A DNA stretch of 33,152 nucleotides, from NCBI RefSeq assembly GCF_005503445.1, contig NZ_SCOH01000050.1, positions 1-33,152 on the forward strand, given 5' to 3'. Both the position numbers and the translations under genes were made by a program. Positions within the stretch are counted from its first letter, which is position 1. Every line of letters starts with the position of its first letter. Origin of the DNA: Chitinivorax sp. B. Lineage in GTDB: Bacteria > Pseudomonadota > Gammaproteobacteria > Burkholderiales > SCOH01. Below are positions 1-8,378 of the stretch, piece by piece. The notes beneath the pieces were generated by a model. That model ran no database searches. It saw only the letters and a list, made by a program, of their open reading frames with translations, and was not told the origin of the DNA.

Positions 1-318
1 CCACCCACGCCTCCAGCAGCATTGGCATTCCTGATTGGTAACAAAACCTTAGCAATCCACATGGCGGAGATGTGCATGCCGATTTGGCAATGTAGGCATT
101 GAAATTATTTTTGAGGACATGGGTGAGCGACTGCGTTGACGCACCGACACTGCAGTGGTAAACGCCCACACCACTCTGGATGGTGTTGGAATTTTGTTGG
201 GCTTGTTGTCATTGACATCAGCGCTCCCACGCCAGCCTTGCTGTCGTCAGGCAAACTTCATGCTGAATAAGGGATGTGACTTCCTGTGTTGCGGGGCCTA
301 TCTACCCCGCCGAGGCAT
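1..318. other. Gene-free left edge
   Basis: I see no convincing coding region in this stretch. The only structure is a hairpin at 291-310, with a perfect 6-bp GCGGGG/CCCCGC stem and an 8-nt loop. It lacks a following T-run, so it is at most a weak terminator for something left of the window. Confidence 0.5.
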
Positions 319-435
319 TTAGAGCCGCTAACAAAACCCTTCTGGTGTTGTTGTGCAAACTTGTCGTACTCACGTACTGCCTTCGTTTGCACGCCTAACC
401 AGAAGCACTTCGCTGGGTTTTGTTAGCGGCTCTTA
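319..435 (+). mobile_element. 111-bp MITE-like palindrome with TTA target duplication (copy 1)
   Basis: The element spans 322-432. It begins GAGCCGCTAACAAAACCC and ends with the exact reverse complement, GGGTTTTGTTAGCGGCTC. It is flanked on both sides by TTA (319-321 and 433-435). Inside the terminal repeats the two arms continue as an imperfect palindrome (TTCTGGT...GTGCAAAC against GTTTGCAC...ACCAGAA), so the whole element can fold into a long hairpin. It has no coding capacity. A near-identical inverted copy lies at 8245-8361. Non-coding length, inverted ends and a 3-bp TNA duplication are the hallmarks of a MITE. The TNA duplication suggests mobilisation by an IS5-family (IS1031/IS427-type) transposase; that parent is inferred. 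Confidence 0.85.
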
Positions 436-833
436 GGCGTAGTACGAGAAGAGGTGTGAATGGCGGGGAATGCCTGGACCGGTACTGTCAACTCATGCTT
501 GGCTCGCCGACTTCGGAAAATGCATATTTGCTTTAGATCCGGGGTTACGCACGGGCTATGCTGTCAAAGGCCAAGTGGGCCATTTGGATGCCGATTTCAC
601 CCGGCAGACACGAGACTTTTCTTACCTCGCCCAAAAACCCTCAAAAGAAGGCAACCCGTGCGCCTTGCCTGCGCTGCGGGTGCTCGGTACTGCTCGTCAA
701 GGCTGAACGGGATCGGGACTCGTTATGGCTGCCATGGTTGACTACCACCTATCCATGAATGAAGCATCATACAAGACAGGGGTTCCCTTGCCCGCCTATC
801 GATTCTGCGTAACTTCACCACCCTAAGTTGGCA
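436..833. other. Non-coding or decayed region downstream of pgeF
   Basis: Short open frames overlap here in several phases (for example 460-741), but none has a ribosome binding site, a recognisable domain or a convincing composition. I do not call a gene. It may be repetitive or decayed sequence that travelled with the adjacent palindromic element. Confidence 0.4.
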
Positions 834-1580
834 TTAACTTATCCACACCACACTCGCCATTCTCCCTGTCCTGCCATTTCGGCGGTAAGAAAAGAATCGC
901 TCTCGTTCAACAACGGTGCAGAAATCACCGCCATAAACCTGTTGGACACCTAGCTTCGCCAATCGCTGTCTGGCCAATTTATAGATATCAGCAAGATATT
1001 TGTTGTCTGGTATTTCCTCAAATGCAGTGTCTGCAGCAAAATTCTGCTCGACAAAGGCAGCGTAGACTTCTGGGCCGACTTCGAAGGCGTCTGGGCCGAT
1101 GGCGGGGCCCAGCCAAGCCATGAGCTGGCTGGGTGGCACGCCCATGCTTTTGACTGTTGATTCAATCACGCCATTCAGTAAACCCCGCCAACCAGCATGC
1201 GCTGCTGCAACGACAGTACCCGCCTGATCACACAACAAAACAGGGAGGCAATCCGCGGTCATGACGACACACACGGCCCCTGGCTGCCTGGCAAAGCTGG
1301 CATCGGCATCCTGTGGGGTTTCAACACGGTTGTCCGCACATACCACGTCGGTGCCATGAACCTGATTCAGCCAACATGGTTCGGCTGGCAACAGGCTGCG
1401 CAAGCGGCGACGGTTCTCCGTAACATCTGCGGGGCTGTCACCAACATGCGTACCCAAATTCAAGCTATTAAAAGGAGGTTGGCTGACACCGCCCAAACGA
1501 GTGGTGACCAACGCATGTACGTTGGCCGGAGCAGGCCAGTCCGGGATCAGGCAATCAGCCTTGGTAAATGGTTTCGACAT
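834..1580 (-). CDS. pgeF: Laccase-domain protein PgeF/YfiH (peptidoglycan editing factor, purine nucleoside phosphorylase-like)
   Basis: This is a 248-aa cytoplasmic protein of the YfiH/DUF152 family. Members are described as zinc enzymes acting on purine nucleosides, and in E. coli PgeF prevents misincorporation of amino acids into muropeptides. The metal ligands are visible: His75 in NQVHGTDV, Cys111 in TADCLPVLL and His128 in AAHAGWRG; LGPAIGP follows. I chose the ATG at 1580 because the protein then begins MSKPFTKADC, just ahead of the conserved domain; the longer frame adds unrelated residues lying inside rluD. The start overlaps the last 26 bases of rluD, so the two are probably translationally coupled in an rluD-pgeF operon. 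The stop codon region carries a DnaA-box-like TTATCCACA at 839-847, probably by chance since it is coding. Confidence 0.9.
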   Translation of the reverse strand: MSKPFTKADCLIPDWPAPANVHALVTTRLGGVSQPPFNSLNLGTHVGDSPADVTENRRRLRSLLPAEPCWLNQVHGTDVVCADNRVETPQDADASFARQPGAVCVVMTADCLPVLLCDQAGTVVAAAHAGWRGLLNGVIESTVKSMGVPPSQLMAWLGPAIGPDAFEVGPEVYAAFVEQNFAADTAFEEIPDNKYLADIYKLARQRLAKLGVQQVYGGDFCTVVERERFFSYRRNGRTGRMASVVWIS

Positions 1581-2601
1581 CGTAATCGTCTTCATCCCAA
1601 TCATCGTCAAACTCACCAGCAATGTCATCACGCAAGAAATCGATCAGCGCCTGCAAATCGACTGGAATGGGTGAACGCCACAGCATGGGTTTATTGGTTT
1701 CCGGATGGATCAAACCCAGCTTGCGTGCATGCAGTGCCTGACGACCAAGTTGCTGGCAGGCAGCATAAATTTCCGGTGTAGAGCCGTGTGGTCGGGTGCC
1801 ATAAACCGGGTCGGCAGCCAGCGAATGACCAATGTGAGCCATGTGGACACGGATCTGGTGAGTACGGCCGGTCTCCAGACGACATTTCACCAGACTATGG
1901 GCACGGTAGCGTTCCAGCACAAAATAGTGCGTGATGGCCGGTTTACCCATACTGGTCACCGCCATCTTGGTACGGTCCTTGTTGTGGCGGCCAATTGGCG
2001 CATCCACGGTACCATCCTGCTTGATCAAGCCTTGTGCAATAGCAACATACTCACGCTTGACCGAGCGGCCTTGCAGCTGCTGAACCAGATTGAGCTGGGC
2101 CGGCAGCGTTTTGGCAACCACCATCAGACCGCTGGTTTCCTTATCCAGCCGATGCACGATACCGGCACGTGGCACTGTCTTCAGTGCCGGATAGTGATAT
2201 AGCAGGCCGTTAAGTAATGTACCTTCCCAATTACCGCTACCAGGATGGACAACCAAGCCTGCGGGTTTGTCGATGATCAGCACGGTATCGTCTTCGTAAA
2301 TCACATCCAGCGGGATGTCTTGTGCGACAAAGGCCAGCTCATCAGGTAGCATCTGCGGCGCCATGCTGACCTGTTCGCCCCCCCAGACCTTGGTCTTGGC
2401 ATCGGCGGATTTGCCTTCGAGCAGAATATGGCCAGCCTTCAGCCAGCCTTGCAGGCGGTTGCGTGAGTATTGCGGGAACATCTGCGCCAAAGCCTGATCG
2501 AAGCGGCTGCCGGCACAGTCCTCCGGTACCGTGGCACAGACAGTGTCCGCGTCGTCGGTATCGTTTCGGTTATAATCGTCGGGATTAATTTGGGATGTCA
2601 T
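1555..2601 (-). CDS. rluD: Ribosomal large subunit pseudouridine synthase D
   Basis: RluD isomerises uridines of helix 69 in 23S rRNA (1911, 1915 and 1917 in E. coli). The 348-aa product has an N-terminal S4-like RNA-binding domain (about residues 22-80, SRFDQALAQMFPQYSRNRL) followed by the RluA-type catalytic domain. HRLDKETSG carries the catalytic Asp153, and GRTHQIRVHM follows near the C-terminal third. The tail is unusually acidic (EFDDDWDEDDYDVE). Two adjacent ATGs at 2604 and 2601 both fit. No strong ribosome binding site precedes them. Either ATG lies on or against the start codon of divergent bamD, so the promoter must lie inside bamD coding sequence. rluD and pgeF overlap downstream. 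Confidence 0.93.
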   Translation of the reverse strand: MTSQINPDDYNRNDTDDADTVCATVPEDCAGSRFDQALAQMFPQYSRNRLQGWLKAGHILLEGKSADAKTKVWGGEQVSMAPQMLPDELAFVAQDIPLDVIYEDDTVLIIDKPAGLVVHPGSGNWEGTLLNGLLYHYPALKTVPRAGIVHRLDKETSGLMVVAKTLPAQLNLVQQLQGRSVKREYVAIAQGLIKQDGTVDAPIGRHNKDRTKMAVTSMGKPAITHYFVLERYRAHSLVKCRLETGRTHQIRVHMAHIGHSLAADPVYGTRPHGSTPEIYAACQQLGRQALHARKLGLIHPETNKPMLWRSPIPVDLQALIDFLRDDIAGEFDDDWDEDDYDVETIYQG

Positions 2602-2602
2602 C

Positions 2603-3400
2603 ATGAAGCGTATTGTAGCTGCAAGCCGTATCGTACTGTTGAGTTTGACCTTGATTGCCGGTTGCGGGTTACTGCCGGAACAGCAGGACGAGACTGCCAA
2701 ATGGGGCCCGGACAAGATCTATAGCGAAGCGAAGGAAGCGCTGGATGGTAGTAATATTCAACGCGCCATCACGCTGTTCGAAAAGCTGGAAGCACGTTAT
2801 CCATATGGCCGCTATGCCCAGCAGGCGCAACTGGAAATCGCCTATGCACATTATAAGGAAGGCGAACCTGCCCTGGCCATTGCTGCTTGCGATCGTTTCA
2901 TCAAGATGCACCCGACTCACCAGAATGTGGACTATGCCTACTATCTGAAAGGTGTGGTCAACTTCCTGCAGGATGATGGTCTGCTATCCCGCCTCAACCG
3001 CCAGGACATGACCGAACGTGATCCCAAGGCAACGCGCGAGTCATTCGATGCATTCAAGGAATTGGTGCAACGCTTTCCAAACAGCAAATATGCACCAGAC
3101 TCCATTGAGCGGATGAACAAGCTGGTCAACGCCCTGGCGTTGCATGAGATCCATGTCGCCCGATACTACCTGAACCGGAGCGCACCATTGGCGGCGGTGA
3201 ACCGCGCCAGCGACGTATTGAAGAATTTCCCTCAGACCAGCGCAGTGGAAGAGGCACTGAGTATCATGATGCAGGGCTATGACGCACTCGGCCAACCGAA
3301 ACTCCGGGATGATGCTCGCCGGGTTCTGGAAAAGAATTACCCGCAAAGCAAGTACCTGACGGGCACGGAAGAAAAGAAATCGTTCTGGCGCTTCTTCTGA
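2603..3400 (+). CDS. bamD: Outer membrane assembly lipoprotein BamD (ComL family)
   Basis: BamD is the essential periplasmic lipoprotein of the BAM complex that folds outer-membrane beta-barrel proteins. The 265-aa precursor has a lysine/arginine start, a hydrophobic stretch and the lipobox LIAGC, with the lipidated Cys at position 21. The body is made of TPR-like helical hairpins typical of ComL/YfiO (YSEAKEAL, ALDGSNIQRAITLFEKLEARYPYG, QAQLEIAYAHYKEGE, FKELVQRFPNSKYAPDS). Length matches the family. The start at 2603 gives a complete signal peptide and has GGGAT upstream. It interlocks with the divergent rluD start. A GU-containing hairpin follows the stop. Confidence 0.94.
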   Translation: MKRIVAASRIVLLSLTLIAGCGLLPEQQDETAKWGPDKIYSEAKEALDGSNIQRAITLFEKLEARYPYGRYAQQAQLEIAYAHYKEGEPALAIAACDRFIKMHPTHQNVDYAYYLKGVVNFLQDDGLLSRLNRQDMTERDPKATRESFDAFKELVQRFPNSKYAPDSIERMNKLVNALALHEIHVARYYLNRSAPLAAVNRASDVLKNFPQTSAVEEALSIMMQGYDALGQPKLRDDARRVLEKNYPQSKYLTGTEEKKSFWRFF

Positions 3401-3415
3401 AGCTTGGTTCATATC

Positions 3416-3440
3416 GGCACGTCTTGTTACAAGGCGTGTC
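3416..3440 (+). terminator. Probable terminator hairpin after bamD
   Basis: A 10-bp stem (3416-3425 with 3431-3440, two G-U pairs) has a 5-nt loop and lies 16 bases after the bamD stop. The downstream sequence is only moderately T-rich, so termination strength is uncertain. Confidence 0.5.
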
Positions 3441-3763
3441 GGTCACTTCATGATCCTTTTCAAAATAATGAAATTGGCCGAATGGCAATCGAACAGTAAC
3501 AAAATTTCTTGACTTATCCACGGCTTGAGCTAGGGCAAACACCTTCCTGATTATATATCAACCCACAATATTCGAAATAAATCAACACACTGATTTTAAA
3601 TAAAAAATAAATCACCCTCCTATCACACAATGCAAGTGTTTTGGAAATTTCTATTAAAGTGTGATCACCTGCACACTCACTATGCACAAAGTTATCCACA
3701 ACAGCGTGATTTTTTAAACACCCTGGATGTTGATTGCAAACCGTATACGCCACGGACAAACCA
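3441..3763. other. AT-rich intergenic region with two DnaA-box-like sites
   Basis: CTTGACTTATCCAC at 3508-3521 and CAAAGTTATCCACAAC at 3687-3702 point the same way. The second contains the consensus DnaA box TTATCCACA. An AT-rich block (TGATTTTAAATA followed by AATAAATC, about 3590-3615) lies between them. The arrangement, including the 179-base offset between the two sites, recurs at 6762-6956. No gene is seen. The region presumably also carries the promoter of the DUF938 gene. Confidence 0.55.
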
Positions 3764-4363
3764 ATGACCAAACCTTACTCCGATGCCTGTGTACGCAACC
3801 AAGACGCGATCCTGGCCATCATTCGACGACACCTTCACACCACGGGTATCGTTCTGGAAATTGGCAGTGGTACCGGGCAGCACGCCGTGCACTTTGGCCG
3901 GGCATTATCATTTTTGACCTGGCAAACCAGCGACTTGGCAGATAAACATGCTGGTATTCAACGATGGCTGGGGGAAGCCAAACTCAGCAATGTATTGCCA
4001 CCGCTAGTACTGGATGCAGATGGCGATTGGCCATCATTGACGATTGACCATGCCTATACTGCCAATACTTTTCATATCATGTCCTGGCTGCAAGTCTGTG
4101 CCACGCTGAACAAGTTGGGCAAGTTGCTGCCGGTGAATGGCTTGCTGTTTGTATATGGTCCGTTCAATTACAACGGATGTTTTACCTCTGCAAGCAATGC
4201 AGAATTTGACCACTGGCTTCGAACCGAACGAGGAAGTCATTGTGGCATCCGCGATGCGGAAGCTGTGATTGCCCATGCTGCCACATCCGGCCTGACATGG
4301 GTTGAAGACAATGTAATGCCGGCAAACAACCATATGTTGGTGTTCAGACGGGTTTCACCTTGA
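3764..4363 (+). CDS. DUF938 family SAM-dependent methyltransferase-like protein
   Basis: This 199-aa protein belongs to the DUF938 family, which has a class I methyltransferase fold. The SAM-binding motif I is clear (VLEIGSGTGQHAVHF, about residues 30-44). The later segments typical of the family are present: DADGDWP, ANTFHIMSW, LLFVYGPFNYNG and NHMLVFRR. The substrate of the family is not established. I took the ATG at 3764 (MTKPYSDACV) because family members start at this point; an in-frame TTG at 3734 would add ten residues. No strong ribosome binding site is visible. It stands alone between bamD and minCDE. Confidence 0.8.
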   Translation: MTKPYSDACVRNQDAILAIIRRHLHTTGIVLEIGSGTGQHAVHFGRALSFLTWQTSDLADKHAGIQRWLGEAKLSNVLPPLVLDADGDWPSLTIDHAYTANTFHIMSWLQVCATLNKLGKLLPVNGLLFVYGPFNYNGCFTSASNAEFDHWLRTERGSHCGIRDAEAVIAHAATSGLTWVEDNVMPANNHMLVFRRVSP

Positions 4364-4563
4364 ATAGCTTGTGGTTAATCGTTAAACTTGGCCGTCGATT
4401 CCGGGCAATACCAATTGCTCCAATCCATTGAAATAAAAGGGGGTGCTGAACCGGTCTGCCGAGTTGCGCCAAAATCACGTACCCACCGCACCATTGCGTG
4501 CGATGTCTGATGCTGCCGCAACGCCTACACTGGTCAACACCACCATAACGACTACAGCGTTCA

Positions 4564-5337
4564 ATGACTGCATCCGTCCGCCCTGCCCGTAATACCGCCG
4601 CCAAACCGACCAGCTTCGAGTTCAAGAGCGAGCCTTTCAGCCTGATCGTGCTTCGACTCAAACTGGCTGACTGGGAGACCCTGCATACCGAGCTGAATGC
4701 CAAACTGGCCAAGACACCTGGTTTCTTCGACCACGATCCGGTAGTTGCAGATCTCTCTGCCATTGATGAGCAAGCAGCAATAATCGATTTTGTCGCGCTG
4801 AAAGCGCTGCTGGCGGCACATGGTGCCTGTGCTGTGGCTATACGCAATGCATCACCCGAACAACAGCAGGCAGCCATTGAAGCGGGCTTTGGTGTACTCC
4901 GCAGCAGTACAGGCAATGCTGACAGCAACAACACCGTCAACCAAGATGTTGCCGATGCAACAGTAACGCCGTCTACCGCCCCCCCAGAACCGGCCCCCCC
5001 AATATCCGCTGGCCATCGGGTCATCACCAAGCCCGTACGAACCGGTCAGCAGGTTTATGCCCGGCAAGGTGACCTGGTTGCCATGGATATGGTCAGTGCA
5101 GGCGGTGAAGTACTGGCAGATGGCAACATCCATGTTTATGGCCCATTACGTGGTCGCGCCCTGGCGGGTGTCCGTGGTGATACATCCGCACGCATCTTCA
5201 CCCGTAGCCTGGAGGCTGAACTGGTCTCGATTGCCGGTATCTACCGTACCTTCGAGCATGACTGGGGCAAGGAATTTCGCGGTAAACCCGCACAGATCTA
5301 TCTCGATGGCGACAAGCTGATGATTGCGCCGTTGTAG
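4564..5337 (+). CDS. minC: Septum site-determining protein MinC
   Basis: MinC inhibits FtsZ ring assembly away from midcell when recruited to the membrane by MinD. The 257-aa protein has the N-terminal FtsZ-antagonising domain (about 15-115), a Pro/Thr/Ala-rich linker (about 120-150) and the C-terminal beta-helical MinD-binding domain (about 155-257). That domain contains [42 protein letters not shown] and [10 protein letters not shown]. The ATG at 4564 fits the family length. It is the first gene of minC-minD-minE, with 45 bases to minD. Confidence 0.95.
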   Translation: MTASVRPARNTAAKPTSFEFKSEPFSLIVLRLKLADWETLHTELNAKLAKTPGFFDHDPVVADLSAIDEQAAIIDFVALKALLAAHGACAVAIRNASPEQQQAAIEAGFGVLRSSTGNADSNNTVNQDVADATVTPSTAPPEPAPPISAGHRVITKPVRTGQQVYARQGDLVAMDMVSAGGEVLADGNIHVYGPLRGRALAGVRGDTSARIFTRSLEAELVSIAGIYRTFEHDWGKEFRGKPAQIYLDGDKLMIAPL

Positions 5338-5382
5338 GCAATTTTCCATTTCATATTCGATTCAATCATTTAAGGAATAAAC

Positions 5383-6195
5383 GTGGCCAAGATAGTAGTT
5401 GTCACTTCTGGCAAAGGCGGCGTCGGCAAAACCACTTCCAGCGCCAGCTTCTCTTCTGGCCTTGCCCTGAGCGGCAAGAAAACTGCGGTGATCGACTTCG
5501 ACGTGGGCCTGCGCAATCTCGATCTGATCATGGGCTGCGAACGCCGTGTGGTATATGACCTGATCAACGTGATCAACAAGGAAGCAACACTGAAGCAGGC
5601 GCTGATCAAAGATAAGCACTGCGACCACCTGTATGTGCTGCCTGCATCGCAAACCCGTGACAAGGATGCATTGACCCGTGAAGGTGTAGACGAGGTACTC
5701 AAGAATCTGGCCAATGACGGGTTTGAGTACATCATCTGCGATTCGCCAGCCGGTATCGAAACTGGTGCACTGATGGCTTTGTATTTTGCGGATGAGGCGC
5801 TGGTGGTCACCAACCCAGAGGTCAGCTCGGTACGCGACTCGGATCGCATTCTGGGGATTCTGGATGCCAAGAGCCGCCGTGCTGAAAAAGGTGAAACACC
5901 AGTGAAAACACATTTGTTGGTGACGCGCTATTCGCCCAAGCGCGTCACTGAGGGCGAAATGCTGTCGGTGGAAGATGTACAGGAAATCCTGCGCATTCCT
6001 TTGATTGGCGTCATTCCTGAATCAGAGATCGTCTTACAGGCATCCAACTCAGGTACGCCAGCCATTCATATGAACGGGTCGGATGTAGCGGAAGCCTATA
6101 AAGACGTAGTAGCCCGTTTTCTGGGCGACGACCGGCCCATGCGTTTCGTTGACTACCAAAAGCCGGGCTTTTTAAAGCGCCTGTTTGGAGGCTGA
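5383..6195 (+). CDS. minD: Septum site-determining ATPase MinD
   Basis: MinD is the membrane-cycling ATPase that carries MinC and oscillates under MinE control. The 270-aa protein has the deviant Walker A motif GKGGVGKTT near residue 10, then [10 protein letters not shown] and CDSPAGIE (switch and Walker B regions). It ends in the amphipathic membrane-targeting helix [11 protein letters not shown]. Translation starts at GTG, preceded by AAGGA seven bases upstream. The gene lies between minC and minE in a standard operon. Confidence 0.97.
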   Translation: MAKIVVVTSGKGGVGKTTSSASFSSGLALSGKKTAVIDFDVGLRNLDLIMGCERRVVYDLINVINKEATLKQALIKDKHCDHLYVLPASQTRDKDALTREGVDEVLKNLANDGFEYIICDSPAGIETGALMALYFADEALVVTNPEVSSVRDSDRILGILDAKSRRAEKGETPVKTHLLVTRYSPKRVTEGEMLSVEDVQEILRIPLIGVIPESEIVLQASNSGTPAIHMNGSDVAEAYKDVVARFLGDDRPMRFVDYQKPGFLKRLFGG

Positions 6196-6197
6196 TC

Positions 6198-6464
6198 ATG
6201 TCGTTTCTCAGCTATTTGCTTGGTCGCAAGCAGCCTTCGGCTCAAGTGGCCAAAGAACGTTTGCAGATCATTTTGGCGCACGAGCGAAATGGCCGTACCG
6301 GCCCAGCACCAGATTACTTGCCCGCATTGAAGGAAGAGCTGATCGCGGTGATTTCCAAATACATCAGTGTCGATAAGGACGATATCAAGGTATCGCTGGA
6401 AAAGCAGGACGACTACGAAGTATTGGAGCTGAACATCTTGTTGCCTGAAACCACCCGCCGTTGA
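6198..6464 (+). CDS. minE: Cell division topological specificity factor MinE
   Basis: MinE stimulates MinD ATPase and restricts division inhibition to the poles. The 88-aa protein has an N-terminal MinD-interacting segment ([17 protein letters not shown]) and a C-terminal dimerisation domain ([37 protein letters not shown]). It starts 2 bases after the minD stop. Its GGAGG ribosome binding site lies inside the minD 3' end, so it is coupled to minD. Confidence 0.96.
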   Translation: MSFLSYLLGRKQPSAQVAKERLQIILAHERNGRTGPAPDYLPALKEELIAVISKYISVDKDDIKVSLEKQDDYEVLELNILLPETTRR

Positions 6465-6478
6465 TCGGCACTCAGTCC

Positions 6479-6649
6479 TCATGTCGCTGATATGGATTTC
6501 AATATGCAGTCATCCATATCAGCCACACCCAGCGGCCTTTCTCCCATCACTGCAAAAATAAGTCGATAGTCGTCCTTGCCAAGCGCAAAACGGGTGTCTA
6601 TACCGACTTTTGTGGTTGCTGCATAGGTGCTTCCCGCTGTTGAAGTAAA
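6479..6649 (-). pseudogene. Possible remnant of an unidentified gene (C-terminal fragment)
   Basis: On the minus strand a frame of about 56 codons runs from just after an in-frame TGA (6650-6652) to a TGA at 6479. It reads TTKVGIDTRFALGKDDYRL, then FAVMGERPLGVADMDDC, then ISAT. The composition looks like genuine protein, but there is no start codon with a ribosome binding site and stops occur upstream. I do not recognise the family. It may equally be chance. Confidence 0.25.
6486..6523. repeat. Perfect 12-bp inverted repeat after minE
   Basis: GCTGATATGGAT (6486-6497) pairs exactly with ATCCATATCAGC (6512-6523) around a 14-nt loop. There is no T-run, so it is more likely an RNA 3'-end structure or a protein-binding palindrome than a simple intrinsic terminator. 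Confidence 0.6.
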
Positions 6650-6659
6650 TCAGTAAATA

Positions 6660-7085
6660 GTTGATTCCATAGGCAATCAACAAACCCGGCCAGCTAGTTT
6701 TGCAGACCTGTCTTTCTGGCCTGTCGATAACGCTACTTCATGCCGTCCGAATGATTCCCTACTTGACTTATCCACTGTTCGCTGGATGGATTGCCCTCAC
6801 CTCGACAAGCATAAACCGGGCCACACCATAAAACATAACTCAATGATTTAAATAGAGAAATAAAGATAAACCCATTATTTCACCAATGGTCTTGACAAGT
6901 TCAAGAAGGCCTATCCAAGCCACTTCTCCAAGAGTACCCACAAAGTTATCCACAACTTTAGGTAGCTATACACATCTCCGATTCAACTAGGCAACATGTG
7001 GCAGCCAATCCTGTGGCACACAATCAAATATTACACAAATCGAATATAATATATTGATTTTAAAGCTATTTTTTAAATGAACTTC
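6660..7085. other. AT-rich intergenic region with second pair of DnaA-box-like sites
   Basis: CTTGACTTATCCAC at 6762-6775 and CAAAGTTATCCACAAC at 6941-6956 repeat the module found at 3508-3702, with the same 179-base offset. A similar AT-rich block lies between them (TGATTTAAATAG, AATAAAG, around 6843-6870). A further AT-rich stretch follows (7030-7080). No gene is seen. Confidence 0.55.
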
Positions 7086-7114
7086 TTGGCACATGCTATA
7101 ACGTAGACTATATA
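7086..7114 (+). promoter_or_regulatory. Sigma-70 type promoter for the YbaK-like gene
   Basis: TTGGCA (7086-7091) and TATATA (7109-7114) are separated by exactly 17 bases. They lie 34 bases before the start codon of the next gene. Confidence 0.65.
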
Positions 7115-7147
7115 TCAATAACCAGTCATGGATTTGGAGCGGTTCCC

Positions 7148-7621
7148 ATGTCGCTTGCACCTTCGCTTCAGCAGTTTCTGGACCATCACTGTGCCGACTT
7201 CAAAGTGATTGAGCACCCACACACGTGTACGGCGCGGGCCGCTGCCTGCTCTGCCAGTGTTGAGCCACACCGGTTGGCAAAATGTGTGTTGCTATCAGAC
7301 GGGGATCGCTATCTGGTTGCAGTGTTACCAGCAGATCGCAAAGTAGCGATCGAACAACTTTCTCACCAATTGAAGCATCAATATCGTGTGGCCACAGAAG
7401 ATGAGGTGGCCTATCTGTTCTACGACTGCGAACCCGGTGCCATCCCACCGTTTGGGCAAGCTTACGGTTTACCAACCGTTGTTGACCCGAGCTTGCTGGA
7501 AGAACCGGATGTATATTTTGAATCGGGCGACCATCGTGCCCTGGTAAGAGTGGATGGAGAACAGTTTGTCAACCTGCTTGGACCGATTCCACGCGCAGCA
7601 TTCAGTGTGGATCGCTGTTGA
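7148..7621 (+). CDS. YbaK/ProX-type aminoacyl-tRNA deacylase domain protein
   Basis: This 157-aa protein has the YbaK/aminoacyl-tRNA synthetase-associated fold. Such stand-alone domains hydrolyse mischarged tRNAs (for example Cys- or Ala-tRNAPro) in trans. Visible family features are the N-terminal VIEHPHTCTA, the segment HRLAKCVLLSDGDRYLVAVLPADRKV (its Lys matches the conserved catalytic Lys of the family), EDEVAYLFYDCEPGAIPPFG and the C-terminal HRALVRVDGEQFVNLL. GGAGCGG precedes the ATG. It has its own promoter and faces cdd, with a shared terminator between them. Which tRNA it edits cannot be told from sequence. Confidence 0.82.
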   Translation: MSLAPSLQQFLDHHCADFKVIEHPHTCTARAAACSASVEPHRLAKCVLLSDGDRYLVAVLPADRKVAIEQLSHQLKHQYRVATEDEVAYLFYDCEPGAIPPFGQAYGLPTVVDPSLLEEPDVYFESGDHRALVRVDGEQFVNLLGPIPRAAFSVDRC

Positions 7622-7643
7622 CGGCGTATTTCCACAACCCCGA

Positions 7644-7667
7644 AAACGGCTGCACCAGCAGCCGTTT
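7644..7667. terminator. Bidirectional terminator between the YbaK-like gene and cdd
   Basis: A perfect 10-bp stem, AAACGGCTGC/GCAGCCGTTT, with a 4-nt loop (ACCA) lies between two convergent genes. The stem ends in A's on one side and T's on the other, so it can work in both directions. Confidence 0.85.
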
Positions 7668-7686
7668 CTCGTTTCAGCGCGGACAA

Positions 7687-8130
<444 letters not shown>

Positions 8131-8185
8131 TCACGATCTCAATGAGCACGTACGAACGGGACGAAGCGCAGTACCGGGACCAACA

Positions 8186-8200
8186 TTTACGTATCGTAAA
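8186..8200. promoter_or_regulatory. Palindrome upstream of cdd (operator candidate)
   Basis: TTTACG-TAT-CGTAAA is a perfect 6-3-6 inverted repeat 95 bases before the cdd start. A weaker hairpin (GCTCA-N9-TGAGC, about 8132-8150) lies nearer the gene. No regulator is assigned. Confidence 0.4.
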
Positions 8201-8244
8201 CAGGGATACTGAACAGTGAATACACCCCGATCAGGCACTTGCAG

Positions 8245-8361
8245 TAAGAGCCGCTAACAAAACCCAGCGAAGTGGTTCTGGTTAGGCGTGCAAACAAAAG
8301 CGGTACGAGAGTACGACAAGTTTGCACAACAACACCAGAAGGGTTTTGTTAGCGGCTCTAA
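8245..8361 (-). mobile_element. 111-bp MITE-like palindrome with TAA target duplication (copy 2, inverted)
   Basis: The element spans 8248-8358 and is the reverse complement of copy 1 apart from about six substitutions, mostly near the loop. It has the same 18-bp terminal repeats and is flanked by TAA on both sides (8245-8247 and 8359-8361). It lies about 20 bases after the deoB stop and before cdd, so it has inserted between two genes of the same pathway and orientation. As RNA it would fold into a long hairpin in the deoB-cdd intergenic transcript. Confidence 0.87.
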
Positions 8362-8378
8362 GGGTGATGAACAACGCT

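Noticed and set aside
436-760. Overlapping open frames of 66-93 codons
   Set aside because: Three frames are open in the same stretch with no ribosome binding site and no recognisable family, and the codes conflict. They are more likely chance or repetitive DNA.
839-847. Consensus DnaA box TTATCCACA
   Set aside because: It encodes the last residues and stop of pgeF and has no partner at the spacing seen in the two intergenic modules.
3401-3763. Chromosomal replication origin
   Set aside because: Only two DnaA-box-like sites are present, and no dnaA, dnaN, gidA or parAB is nearby. Not enough for oriC.
4344-4560. Minus-strand frame with CxxC-like spacing (zinc-ribbon appearance) ahead of minC
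   Set aside because: The frame continues antisense through minC and has no start signal of its own. The Cys pattern looks accidental.
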